A stretch of DNA of 64,000 bases from Gordonia hankookensis (GTDB taxonomy: Bacteria; Actinomycetota; Actinomycetes; Mycobacteriales; Mycobacteriaceae): positions 1,533,503-1,597,502 of the forward strand of contig NZ_JACWMS010000002.1 of assembly GCF_014673215.1 (NCBI RefSeq), written 5' to 3'. Positions 24,573 through 34,161 of the stretch are shown here, piece by piece; within the stretch, counting starts at the first letter, position 1, and every line of letters begins with the position of its first letter. The notes beneath the pieces are model-generated. The model ran no database searches and was not told where the DNA came from. It worked only from the letters and a program-made list of their open reading frames with translations. The position numbers and the translations under genes are program-made.

Positions 24573-24845
24573 TCATTCGTCGCGGCCCTGACTCTCGCCG
24601 GAATGTTCCGGCGAGTGTTCCGGCCCAGCCACCCCGGAGCTGTCTCGACGACGGGAGATCGCGCGTTCGAGCAGGGCAGCGGACTCCGGATGAGGCGTCG
24701 AGCGAACGATGGGATGACCGATGACGGCCCGCCGATTCGCCCGTCCGGGACGCAGGGCCATGATCACCACCTCCTCCGTGCCTACGGCGAGGCTTCGCCG
24801 CGCGCACATCTGATCGTCACAGATCGGACACCGTGGTGTCGCCAT
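24573..24845 (-). CDS. Hypothetical small protein with N-terminal Cys pair
   Basis: Up to 90 residues. From ATG 24845 the protein begins MATPRCPICDDQMC, which looks like half a zinc ribbon. An internal ATG 24761 has an excellent SD (GGAGGAGG, 24770-24777, minus strand) and would give 62 residues beginning MALRPGRANRRAVIGHP. Both products share the same C-terminus, which overlaps no other gene. It is divergent from the LuxR-type regulator. No family recognised. Confidence 0.42.
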   Translation of the reverse strand: MATPRCPICDDQMCARRSLAVGTEEVVIMALRPGRANRRAVIGHPIVRSTPHPESAALLERAISRRRDSSGVAGPEHSPEHSGESQGRDE

Positions 24846-24884
24846 TCCATTCGAATGAGTGAAGGGCGCGCCGACTTTACGGAT

Positions 24885-24890
24885 TAGAAT
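24885..24890 (+). promoter_or_regulatory. -10 box (TAGAAT) upstream of the first LuxR/MalT-like gene
   Basis: TAGAAT ends only 2 nt before GTG 24893, so that codon would be upstream of or at the transcription start. This favours GTG 24938 as the real start with a leader of about 40 nt. Confidence 0.45.
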
Positions 24891-24937
24891 CTGTGCAGGT
24901 CCCCCCGGCCAGTCGGGGCGTCGTAGACGGGATCCGT

Positions 24938-27592
24938 GTGAAGGAGCCGATCGGTCACCTGGCGCCGGATGCCAGGCTGCGCATCTCGCGCCCGGAACTC
25001 CCTCCGGGCCACGTTCGGCTGCGTCGAATCGACCGTGCGTTGACCGCGTGCCGGCCGGGGCAGGTCGCCGTGGTGTCTGCGGGGCCCGGTTATGGGAAGA
25101 CACTTGCGGTTGCCGCGTGGAGCCGTCACGTCGCGACGGAGCCGGTGGCGTGGCTGGCGGCCGACGACTCGGATGGCCTCCGGTCGTTCTGGGGCGGCGT
25201 CGTCGGGGCGCTGTCGGCCGCCGGTGCTCTTCGTGATCGCACGGCCGTGACCGACGTGGTCCCGGGCGTCGGGTTCGACCGTAGCGAGGTCGAGCTCGTC
25301 ATCGACGGGCTCGCGGCCACCGAGACGCCGGTGACGTTGGTGCTCGACGACCTCCATCGGATCGCCGACCAGGCCGTTCTGGAGTCCGTCCGTCATCTGA
25401 TCTCCCGTCAGCCCGCGCAACTGCGGCTGATCCTGATCACCCGTGCGGCCTCTGAGCTCCGGCTCCAGAAGCTGCGACTCACGGATCGGCTCACCGAGAT
25501 CGGTTCCGACCGGTTGGCGTTCACGCACGCCGATGCACTCGAATTCTGTACGCGCGCAGGGGCAGAACTCTCCGCGGAGGATCTCGATACATTGCTCGTG
25601 CGGACGCAGGGGTGGCCCGCGGGCCTCCGACTCGCGCTGCTGAGTACTCATGACGCAGACGTCCACGACGCGCTGACGCAATTCGGAGGCCTCAACGAGA
25701 CCGTCGCGGCGTATCTCGTCGAGGAGGTGCTGGAGAATCTGGCACCGACCGATCGGAAATTCCTGTTGTCGAGCAGCATCGTGGAGATGATGACCGGTGA
25801 CCTCGCGCGTGCGCTGACCGGTCGGATCGACAGCCGACATGTCCTGGACAGTCTGGTGGAGGACAACCTGCTCACTGTCCGGCTGTCCGATCGGCCGGAC
25901 TGGTACGCCTACCACCCACTGTTCCGGGAACTGTTGCTGGATCGTCTTGCGGCCGAGAACCCCGATGCCCCTGCGGATCTCCATCGTCGAGCGGCGGTCT
26001 GGTTCATCCAGAGCGGAGATCCGATCTCGGCGATCCGGCATTTCGGTCTGGCCCATGCGTGGGCCGAGGTGGCCGAGGTGTTGTGCCGGATCGCTCTGCC
26101 CCTGGTGTTGTCGGCGCAGGCGCCTGCCCTCGCAGCGGCGCTGGCACCGACCGCCGCGCAGGCTGACCGGCAGCCGACCGCCGACACCCTGATCGTGGCG
26201 TCGATCCTGGCGTATCACCGCAGTGACTACGGCACGATGACCCGAGACGCCGACGACGCGACGAGCGCCTTGCGTGGCGGGCCGACTCCTCCTGCGGCAA
26301 CACAGATCGTGCTCGCGCTGACGCGGATGGTCCGCGCCCGGCTGAGTTCACTCGACGATGTCGTCGAGCGGTGCGACGAGGTGCTCGGACTGGTGGCCGG
26401 AGTGTCGCGGAGCGAGGTGCCTGCCGCCCAGGCCTATGCGTTGATCGCCAAGAACAACCGTGCCATCGGGCTGTTCCACCGCGGTGAGATCGCTGTGGCC
26501 ACACAAGAACTCCAATCCAGTCGGGTCAGTGCCGAGGGTGCAGGGCTGAGTCTGATGGCGATGGCGGCGGATGCATACCTCGGGCTCGTCGATCTCGCCG
26601 ACGGCGCGTTGCCGGACGCCCGTGCCCGGACGACGGCGATCAGGTCGCTCGCCGAGCGTCGCGGGTGGACCCGTCAGCCCCAGGCGATGGCGCTGTACGC
26701 AGCCTCCGCCCTGACTCACCTCGAGAGTCATGAGCTCGAGGCGGCCGAGCGCGCGATCGCCATGGGGCGCAGTGCCGTCGAGCTCGGCACGGACAGTGGG
26801 GCCTGGTTGGTCCTGGAGATCTCGGCGGTCTGGCTCGCGGTGGTGCGCGGTGATCTCTATGCTGCGCGAACTGCATCCAAACGGCTCGAGGCGGTGCGCG
26901 AGCAGTCAGGCCGGCTGCCTTCGCTGCTCAGCACGTGGTACCAGGCCACGACGGCTGAGGTGCAGATTCTCGCAGGCGACGCCGACGCCGTGATAGCCCG
27001 GATGCGCGATGCGGCGCGTGCCGACTCGTACGCCGGTGCCCTGACGAGGGTCACCCTCGCCAGGGCGTATCTCTCGGCGGATCGACCCGGTGACGCGGCG
27101 GACTTGTTGGGTGCGACGAGTTCCTATGCGCCGCATCGTCTGCAGGCAGTCGAGGCCGCGGTGCTGTCGGCGGTGGCCTCAGCGCGCCTGCAACGGGAGT
27201 CGGTGGCGCTCGAACGCATCGGCGACGCGACACGGCTGGCGGCACCGATCGGTCACATACGGCCGTTCGTGACGGCGGGGCCGCCGGTGCGGGCGCTGCT
27301 CGAGAGGCACCAACACTTGGCCGACGATGACGTCGGGTTCATCCGGCAGCTCATCGCGGCGTGCGGTGGCACGGTCGGACCGGTCGATGGCGCACCGGTT
27401 GGTGTGCTCACCGAGCGGGAATTGGTGGTCTTGCGATACCTGCCGACCATGTACAAGGCTTCGGAGATCGCCGCAGATCTGTTCGTCTCGGTCAACACCG
27501 TGAAAACCCATCAGCAGTCGATCTATCGGAAGTTGGGGGTGTCGACGCGTCGTGAGGCGGTCGACCGAGCCCGCGAACAGAATCTGATCTGA
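24938..27592 (+). CDS. Large LuxR-family ATP-binding (MalT/STAND-type) transcriptional regulator, copy 1
   Basis: About 884 residues. The N-terminal NTPase has Walker A AGPGYGKT (about 48-55) and a Walker B VTLVLDDLHRI. A winged-helix/NOD part follows, then about 400 residues of helical, TPR-like repeats. The C-terminal LuxR HTH is LTERELVVLRYLPTMYKASE, then SVNTVKTHQQSIYRKLGVS. The design is that of MalT-like signal-sensing ATPases. GTG 24938 is preferred to GTG 24893 because of the TAGAAT box at 24885-24890. A paralogue with the same design is at 55918-58566. Convergent with the DUF6325 gene. Confidence 0.93.
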   Translation: MKEPIGHLAPDARLRISRPELPPGHVRLRRIDRALTACRPGQVAVVSAGPGYGKTLAVAAWSRHVATEPVAWLAADDSDGLRSFWGGVVGALSAAGALRDRTAVTDVVPGVGFDRSEVELVIDGLAATETPVTLVLDDLHRIADQAVLESVRHLISRQPAQLRLILITRAASELRLQKLRLTDRLTEIGSDRLAFTHADALEFCTRAGAELSAEDLDTLLVRTQGWPAGLRLALLSTHDADVHDALTQFGGLNETVAAYLVEEVLENLAPTDRKFLLSSSIVEMMTGDLARALTGRIDSRHVLDSLVEDNLLTVRLSDRPDWYAYHPLFRELLLDRLAAENPDAPADLHRRAAVWFIQSGDPISAIRHFGLAHAWAEVAEVLCRIALPLVLSAQAPALAAALAPTAAQADRQPTADTLIVASILAYHRSDYGTMTRDADDATSALRGGPTPPAATQIVLALTRMVRARLSSLDDVVERCDEVLGLVAGVSRSEVPAAQAYALIAKNNRAIGLFHRGEIAVATQELQSSRVSAEGAGLSLMAMAADAYLGLVDLADGALPDARARTTAIRSLAERRGWTRQPQAMALYAASALTHLESHELEAAERAIAMGRSAVELGTDSGAWLVLEISAVWLAVVRGDLYAARTASKRLEAVREQSGRLPSLLSTWYQATTAEVQILAGDADAVIARMRDAARADSYAGALTRVTLARAYLSADRPGDAADLLGATSSYAPHRLQAVEAAVLSAVASARLQRESVALERIGDATRLAAPIGHIRPFVTAGPPVRALLERHQHLADDDVGFIRQLIAACGGTVGPVDGAPVGVLTERELVVLRYLPTMYKASEIAADLFVSVNTVKTHQQSIYRKLGVSTRREAVDRAREQNLI

Positions 27593-27607
27593 TCGTCCGC
27601 CACGGCG

Positions 27608-28042
27608 TCATCCAGGGGGCTCGGTGGCCAGAGCCGCGACCACCGCTCCGGTCGGGATGCGTCCCTGGGCGATGATCTGCGATCCCGACCTCTGCGCGAG
27701 CGTGACAAGAGGGCGGGCGCACAGGTATTCCCAGACGATCACGATTGCGCTCCGCCCCGGTGTCACCGCAGTCGCGATGTTCTCGACATCCTCGAGGGCC
27801 AGGATCTCGGCGAGAGATGTCACGAAGTCCGCGGAGCGGGGATCCTCGACCCCCTCGACCTCGGTCACATCGACCGTGCCGGTGGCGTCGACGGAGATCG
27901 CCACCAGGTCGAGGATGCGCATGGAGCCGGTCGCCATGATCCCGGCGAACTCGGCGATCATCTGATCGATGAGAGTCGTTGTGTCGTCGGGGAGTTCGAC
28001 GACGATGTAGTCGATCGGCCCGAGCTCGGCCCGGTCGGCCAT
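27608..28042 (-). CDS. DUF6325-like protein
   Basis: A 144-residue acidic protein with no signal or helix-membrane segment. The starting GPIDYIVVELPDD and the recurring Asp/Glu-rich, Ile/Val-rich stretches are typical of the DUF6325 family, often found beside envelope-stress genes in actinobacteria, function unknown. It ends 15 nt from the stop of the LuxR-like gene on the other strand. The second LuxR-like gene has an unrelated small gene in the same convergent position. Confidence 0.75.
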   Translation of the reverse strand: MADRAELGPIDYIVVELPDDTTTLIDQMIAEFAGIMATGSMRILDLVAISVDATGTVDVTEVEGVEDPRSADFVTSLAEILALEDVENIATAVTPGRSAIVIVWEYLCARPLVTLAQRSGSQIIAQGRIPTGAVVAALATEPPG

Positions 28043-28129
28043 GCTGACCCCTCTCGTGGAGTGGACCGTGCTGCGCGGACGGTGCGCCCGATCCTCACCA
28101 TGGAGTCTGTCCCGCTACGGGGTGGAAGT

Positions 28130-28150
28130 CGTCATCCGGAAAGGATGACG
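28130..28150. repeat. Perfect 8-bp inverted repeat (hairpin)
   Basis: CGTCATCC-GGAAA-GGATGACG. It lies about 90 nt upstream of the DUF6325 ATG, so an operator is possible; without a T-run it is a poor intrinsic terminator. Confidence 0.5.
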
Positions 28151-28316
28151 ATCGTGTCGCATGCCGACAAGGGTGTGGGCCGGCACCCGGTCAGCGGGGA
28201 TCGCCCGCTGTTCGATGGGTCCCGGCCCACGCCTGGACACGATGAGTCGGGGGTCACCCGACCATCGTGGGTCTGATGGCGCGCCGATGGGGTTGGCGCG
28301 TCGATGATCTCGATAC

Positions 28317-28392
28317 GCGGCTCCTCCGTCGCCGCTACTCGATCGGCGGGGCGGACGCGGCTCCTCCGTCGCCGCTACTCGATCGGCGGGTG
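28317..28392. repeat. Two 40-bp direct repeats related to the 36.5-kb repeat locus
   Basis: Units begin at 28317 and 28357 with GCGGCTCCTCCGTCG and contain CGCTACTCGATCGGCGGG. The last part is identical to the core of the 38-bp units at 36526-36703, so one dispersed family is involved. It sits just beyond the leuA stop. Confidence 0.7.
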
Positions 28393-28446
28393 GAGGTGGC
28401 TGCGGGGTGGAGGAGTTCCGGCGGTGCCGTTGGTTGTACTGGGTCG

Positions 28447-30303
<1,857 letters not shown>

Positions 30304-30330
30304 TCAATCTCCGTGAATCGAATGGGGAAG

Positions 30331-30372
30331 ATGACCGGCGCATGAATAGGCCCGCGACGGAGGGCCGGTCAT
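30331..30372 (-). promoter_or_regulatory. leuA leader: alternative hairpins (LEU-element-like)
   Basis: On the transcript, ATGACCGGC (30372-30364) pairs with GCCGGTCAT (30339-30331), 9 perfect base pairs. A second hairpin, GGCCC (30366-30362) with GGGCC (30353-30349), uses part of the first arm, so the two cannot form together. The first arm begins right after the stop codon of the leader peptide. A conserved pseudoknot (LEU element) has been described upstream of actinobacterial leuA; this region is in the right place, but I could not fold it. Confidence 0.6.
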
Positions 30373-30414
30373 TCAGACCCCGCCGCGGCAACCGAGAAGG
30401 AGCGCGCGCTGCAT
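30373..30414 (-). CDS. leuL: leuA leader peptide with three consecutive Leu codons
   Basis: A 13-residue peptide, MQRALLLGCRGGV, with Leu codons CTC CTT CTC at positions 5-7, then TGA directly in front of the hairpin arms. The ATG lies 7 nt after TACAGT (minus strand), so it would be the first codon of a leaderless mRNA. A Leu run in a tiny ORF between promoter and leuA fits ribosome-mediated control by leucyl-tRNA supply. Confidence 0.75.
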   Translation of the reverse strand: MQRALLLGCRGGV

Positions 30415-30421
30415 GTCTCGG

Positions 30422-30451
30422 ACTGTACTCCCCACCGATGGTGCCGATCAA
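30422..30451 (-). promoter_or_regulatory. leuA promoter (TTGATC -18 nt- TACAGT)
   Basis: Minus-strand -35 TTGATC (30451-30446) and -10 TACAGT (30427-30422) are separated by 18 nt. Transcription should begin about 7 nt downstream, at the A of the leader-peptide ATG. Confidence 0.65.
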
Positions 30452-30575
30452 ATGCCGTCGGCCCCGGGGCCGGGTGGGCGCAATCGCCGCCGGTGGATTC
30501 CGACATGGGGGCACAAACCCGGCAAAAAGGCTCTGACCAGCGAGAAATATGCGCGGACTGTTGGGCGATTCTCAG

Positions 30576-30602
30576 TTGTATCTCATGTGGCGCCGCTAGT
30601 TT
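30576..30602 (+). promoter_or_regulatory. Candidate promoter of the hemophore-like gene
   Basis: TTGTAT (30576-30581) and TAGTTT (30597-30602) with a short 15-nt spacer. This would give a 5' leader of about 70 nt with AAGGA before the ATG. Confidence 0.35.
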
Positions 30603-30680
30603 TCGTCGCATGCCCGGCCCGTCGGGCCGTGCATGTCACGCGACGGCTCTGCCGTTCGACCGACAACAAAGGATGTGTAC

Positions 30681-31115
30681 ATGACTCAGTCAACTCGCCC
30701 CGGAAAGCGGTTCGCCCGCGGTGTCGCCTGCAGCGTCGCCGGTGCAGGCATCGCGTCGGCCATCGCGGTCGGAGGCGTCGCGACTGCGGCCCCGACGACG
30801 CCCGCGCCGCACTCGAGCGTGCCGGGTACCCATTGCAGCGTGTCCCAGGTGGAGAGCGCTCTCGCGAAGCAGGACCCGGCATTGTGGAAGCGCATCGACG
30901 GCAACCCGAAGATGAAGAAGCACTTCGAGTCGGCGATGACTATGACGAAGGATCAGAAGCAGGCCAAGCGCGCGGAGTTCCGCAAGAACCACCCGACCCG
31001 CGCGTCGATCAGACAGTTCATGCGGGATCACCACATCATGCCGCCCATGCGTACGGAGATGAAGAAGAACCACGACGCGATCATGAAGGCCAAGGCGACC
31101 TGCGAGCAGTTCTGA
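30681..31115 (+). CDS. Secreted hemophore-related protein
   Basis: A 144-residue exported protein. A signal peptide of about 37 residues has basic start MTQSTRPGKRFARG, a hydrophobic core rich in Ala/Val/Gly and cleavage near ATAAP. The mature part has one Cys near its start (HCSVSQVESAL) and one near its end (ATCEQF), with a helical, Lys/Met/His-rich middle. This two-Cys helical layout matches the mycobacterial Rv0203-like hemophore-related family. Heme binding is inferred; the His/Met richness could also suit a metal. AAGGA precedes ATG 30681. Confidence 0.8.
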   Translation: MTQSTRPGKRFARGVACSVAGAGIASAIAVGGVATAAPTTPAPHSSVPGTHCSVSQVESALAKQDPALWKRIDGNPKMKKHFESAMTMTKDQKQAKRAEFRKNHPTRASIRQFMRDHHIMPPMRTEMKKNHDAIMKAKATCEQF

Positions 31116-31125
31116 TCGTTCCGGT

Positions 31126-31171
31126 GTCCCTGACCCGGTGTGCCCCTGATCGGGTGCGCGGGGTCAGGGAC
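31126..31171. terminator. Bidirectional hairpin between hemophore-like gene and nitroreductase
   Basis: GTCCCTGACCC (31126-31136) pairs perfectly with GGGTCAGGGAC (31161-31171), 11 bp with a 24-nt loop. It begins 10 nt after one stop codon and overlaps the other. No T-run on either side, as usual for GC-rich actinobacteria. Confidence 0.6.
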
Positions 31172-31730
31172 TTCCGAAGGCGTGACCCCAGGTCTCGCTG
31201 AACGCCACCTCGTCGAGCGGTAGTCGGGTGCGCGGGCGTTCGTCACGCTCGCGGATCTCGGGCGCCACGGTCGCGGGATCGGCGAGCCTGCCGATGCCCA
31301 GCAGGACCAACGGTCGGCGGTCGTCGGGGATGGCGAACAACTCCCTCACACGAGTGGGGTCGAACCCGGCCATCGGGTGACCGTTGAACCCGAGATCCGC
31401 GGCTTGCAGGATCATCTGTGCCACCGCGAGTCCCGTGTCGACCGCGGCGTAGGTACGGGCCTTCTCGTCGTCGGGTTCGGCGGCCGTGCACACCAGGACC
31501 AACGCCGCCGACGCAGGCGCCCACCCGATGTTTCCGCGGGTCAGGGCATCGGTGAGCTTCACGAACGTGGCATCGCCCCGGACCCCGACGACGAACCGGA
31601 CCGGCTGGACCCGACCCCAGGTCGGCGCCCAACGGCCGGCCTCCAGGATCAAGGTCACGTCGTCGGTGGAGATCGTCGCGCCGGGGTCGTAGCCTCTCGC
31701 GCTCCAGCGTCCTTCGATCAGTTCGTGCAC
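31164..31730 (-). CDS. Nitroreductase-family protein
   Basis: A 188-residue FMN-dependent nitroreductase-fold protein. N-terminal SARGYDPGATISTDD with Arg near the start, GRWAPTWGRVQPVRFVV (FMN-binding Ser/Arg region altered to Thr/Trp) and LQAADLGFNGHPMAGFD are family marks. GTG 31730 is preceded 7 nt upstream by TAGCCT (31743-31738, minus strand). It follows the efflux pump gene in the same direction, so it may be co-induced with it, but has its own promoter. Confidence 0.88.
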   Translation of the reverse strand: MHELIEGRWSARGYDPGATISTDDVTLILEAGRWAPTWGRVQPVRFVVGVRGDATFVKLTDALTRGNIGWAPASAALVLVCTAAEPDDEKARTYAAVDTGLAVAQMILQAADLGFNGHPMAGFDPTRVRELFAIPDDRRPLVLLGIGRLADPATVAPEIRERDERPRTRLPLDEVAFSETWGHAFGSP

Positions 31731-31758
31731 GAGGGCAAGGCTAACGCCTCCGACCCGA

Positions 31759-33282
31759 TCAGTCCTGCCGCACGTCGGCCGCGGTGCGCTCGCGCATGAC
31801 GACGGTCAGCACGACCGCGAGTGCGCCGAGTGCGATCACGCTCGCGAGGGATGCGGCATGCATCCCGTCCACGTAGGCGTTGCGTGCCGCGTCCGCCAAT
31901 CCTGTTCCGCCGTCGCCCATCTCGAGGGCGCGGTGCATCGTGTCACCGAGGGTGTCGCCGAAGGTCCAGCCATCGGAATTCTCCCGGAACACCAGCGTTG
32001 CCAGCGAGCCGAGCAGCGCGAGCCCCAGTGCGGTGCCCAGTTCGAAGCTCGTCTCGGAGATCCCCGATGCCGCACCCGAGCGCTCGACCGGTACCGATCC
32101 GACCACCACATCGGAGACCAGGCTGAACTGGATGCCGTAACCGATGCCCGCGATCGAGGTGAACACGAGGTAGATCCACAGCGGGCTGGACATCGACAGC
32201 GCGAGCAGGCCGAGGTTGCCGACCGCTGCGAGCAGCACCGACCCGACAAAGGCGGCCCGTAGCCCGAGCGCCGCGACGACCCGGGACGCACCGATCGAGA
32301 AGACCGCCACCGCGACCGCCATCGGCAGCCCCGCGAGTGCCGCGGTGAGGACATCGAACCCACGAACCGACTGCAGGTAGACGCCGGTGAGGTACGACAT
32401 CCCGCCGAGTGCCATCATGCCGACCAGCGCCACCGAGACAGCGGCGCTGAACTGCGGGTTCCGGAACAAGGCGAGGTCGAGCAGTGGTGCGGCCACCCGC
32501 CTTTGATGGGCCAGGAACAGCGCGAGCATCACGACGCCGAAGACGCCGATCGCGACGACCGTTCCGCTGATGCCGTCGGCCGCCATCGTCTTCACCGCGT
32601 AGACGAGCGGCAGGATGCCCAGCATCGACAGGGCCACGCCGACCACGTCGAACCGTGTGGTGTTGGGCGCGCGGTACTCGGGCACCAGTCGAGGACCGGC
32701 GATGAACAGCACCGCCAGCACCGGCACGTTGATGAGGAACACGACGCCCCACCAGAAGTGGTGCAGCAGCACGCCGCCGATCACCGGACCGAGCGCACTG
32801 CCGCCGGCGAACGCGGCCGTCCAGACGCCGATCGCCCTGGCCCGGTCCCGGGCATTCGGGAACATATTGGCGATCAGCGACAGGCTCGAGGGCATGAGCG
32901 TCGCGCCGCCGACGCCCATCAGGGCGCGGGCGGCGATGAGCACACCGGCAGTGGGTGCGAATGCGGCAATCACCGAGGCGACACCGAACAGCGCCGCGCC
33001 GGCCAACAGGATGCGCCGACGACCGAGGCGATCGCCCACGTTGCCCATCGTGATGAGCAGGCCGGCGATGAGGAATCCGTAGATGTCGAGGATCCAGAGC
33101 TGCTGGGCGGCGGACGGGTCGAGGGCTTCGGTGATCGCCGGAATGGCCAGGTAGAGGACCGAGAAGTCCATCGACACCAGCAACACGGGGAGAGTGAGGA
33201 CACCGAGTCCCCACCACATGCGTCGGTCGGCGCCGGAAGGATCCCGTTGGCGCTGATCTGACGATGGGATGAGGGTGGACAT
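31759..33282 (-). CDS. DHA2-family MFS multidrug efflux transporter, copy 1
   Basis: About 507 residues with 14 hydrophobic helices, typical of DHA2 proton-driven drug exporters. The motif-A loop is GNVGDRLGRRRILL, and motif C GVGGATLMPSSLSLIANMF is present. ATG 33282 with AGGAG at 33291-33295 is preferred to the longer frame to 33402. It is divergent from a TetR gene, and three GTACGC-type sites lie between them, so it is probably repressed by that TetR. Confidence 0.93.
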   Translation of the reverse strand: MSTLIPSSDQRQRDPSGADRRMWWGLGVLTLPVLLVSMDFSVLYLAIPAITEALDPSAAQQLWILDIYGFLIAGLLITMGNVGDRLGRRRILLAGAALFGVASVIAAFAPTAGVLIAARALMGVGGATLMPSSLSLIANMFPNARDRARAIGVWTAAFAGGSALGPVIGGVLLHHFWWGVVFLINVPVLAVLFIAGPRLVPEYRAPNTTRFDVVGVALSMLGILPLVYAVKTMAADGISGTVVAIGVFGVVMLALFLAHQRRVAAPLLDLALFRNPQFSAAVSVALVGMMALGGMSYLTGVYLQSVRGFDVLTAALAGLPMAVAVAVFSIGASRVVAALGLRAAFVGSVLLAAVGNLGLLALSMSSPLWIYLVFTSIAGIGYGIQFSLVSDVVVGSVPVERSGAASGISETSFELGTALGLALLGSLATLVFRENSDGWTFGDTLGDTMHRALEMGDGGTGLADAARNAYVDGMHAASLASVIALGALAVVLTVVMRERTAADVRQD

Positions 33283-33317
33283 GTCGAACTCTCCTGGATC
33301 TCGCAATACTGGCGAAG

Positions 33318-33385
33318 GCGTACGCCGCCCGTTGGCCGCGTACGCCGTACGCCTCGAAGGGTACGAGAATGGGTACGCTGTACGC
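33318..33385. promoter_or_regulatory. TetR operator sites (GTACGCnGTACGC) for efflux module 1
   Basis: Two copies of GTACGCnGTACGC, at 33340-33352 and 33373-33385, plus GGCGTACGCC at 33318-33327. The motif is almost a perfect palindrome around the central base. Position between the divergent MFS and TetR genes supports an operator. Confidence 0.65.
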
Positions 33386-33420
33386 AAGTGAAATATTCCC
33401 ACAGGTCACCGGGGTGATCG

Positions 33421-34161
33421 GTGGGCGACATCGGGGAGAGGGAGCGACGATTGCCGTCTGACGAGAAATCCGCTGCGGACAAGTCCGCGGTCGGCGCGAA
33501 GCTGACTCTCGAAGCGATCGTCGATGCCGCGATCGACGTCGCCGACCGGGACGGCATCGGCGCGTTGTCGATGCGCAGGATCGCCGACCAACTCGGCGTC
33601 GGCGCGATGTCGCTGTACCGGCACGTCGATGACAAGGACGCTCTGCTCCAGCAGATGTCGGAGGAGATCGGCAGGCGGTTCCCGTACCCGGTCGACGAGG
33701 CAGAGCCGTCGTCGTGGCAGGAGCGGGTACGGATCATCGTCGAGATCGACTGGGAGTTGTATCGCCGCCACCCCTGGGTGGTGCTCGCCTACTCGTCACC
33801 CAGGCACAGCTTCGGTGATGAGTCCCTGCGCTGTCTGGACTGGTTCGCCGCGGGCTTCCTGGATCTCGGTGTCGACCTCGTCGAGGCCACCGGGATGGCG
33901 CTCGCGGTCTGGACGCACGTGCACGGCGTCGCGCTGGTGGCCGTCAGCGACGACCTGCTGCGCACCGAGAAACCCTCGGAGCGGCCGGACGGACTCGAGG
34001 ACCTGATCGGTGGCCGGAGCAAGGCCGTGGCGCCGCATCTCTCCGAACTGTCCGGATGTGACACGGCGCCACGGCTTCTCGATCCGCGATCCCGCCTCGA
34101 TGACGGGATCGCCTATCTGTGTGCCGGATTCACTGCACGGGGGCGGCAGGCGCAGGAGTAG
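33421..34161 (+). CDS. TetR-family repressor of efflux module 1
   Basis: A 246-residue TetR protein. HTH at about 45-80: LSMRRIADQLGVGAMSLYRHV. The C-terminal domain has features of the TetR_C class of drug-sensing repressors. The GTG at 33421 starts just after the operator region; an in-frame TTG at 33451 also exists. It overlaps the 3' end of the second MFS gene by 32 nt, tail to tail. Confidence 0.9.
   Translation: MGDIGERERRLPSDEKSAADKSAVGAKLTLEAIVDAAIDVADRDGIGALSMRRIADQLGVGAMSLYRHVDDKDALLQQMSEEIGRRFPYPVDEAEPSSWQERVRIIVEIDWELYRRHPWVVLAYSSPRHSFGDESLRCLDWFAAGFLDLGVDLVEATGMALAVWTHVHGVALVAVSDDLLRTEKPSERPDGLEDLIGGRSKAVAPHLSELSGCDTAPRLLDPRSRLDDGIAYLCAGFTARGRQAQE

Larger units (their letters stand above)
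28043..28446. other. 404-bp intergenic region: hairpin and two 40-bp repeats, no gene
   Basis: Between the DUF6325 start and the leuA stop. The 5' part holds the 8-bp-stem hairpin at 28130-28150, the 3' part the repeat at 28317-28392. A 71-codon frame at 28061-28276 has no family features and was not accepted. Confidence 0.6.

Noticed and set aside
24884..26218. 444-codon minus-strand frame in the LuxR-like gene
   Set aside because: Antisense shadow, no recognisable domain.
28061..28276. 71-codon plus-strand gene
   Set aside because: No SD, no family features, contains the hairpin at 28130-28150; more likely intergenic.
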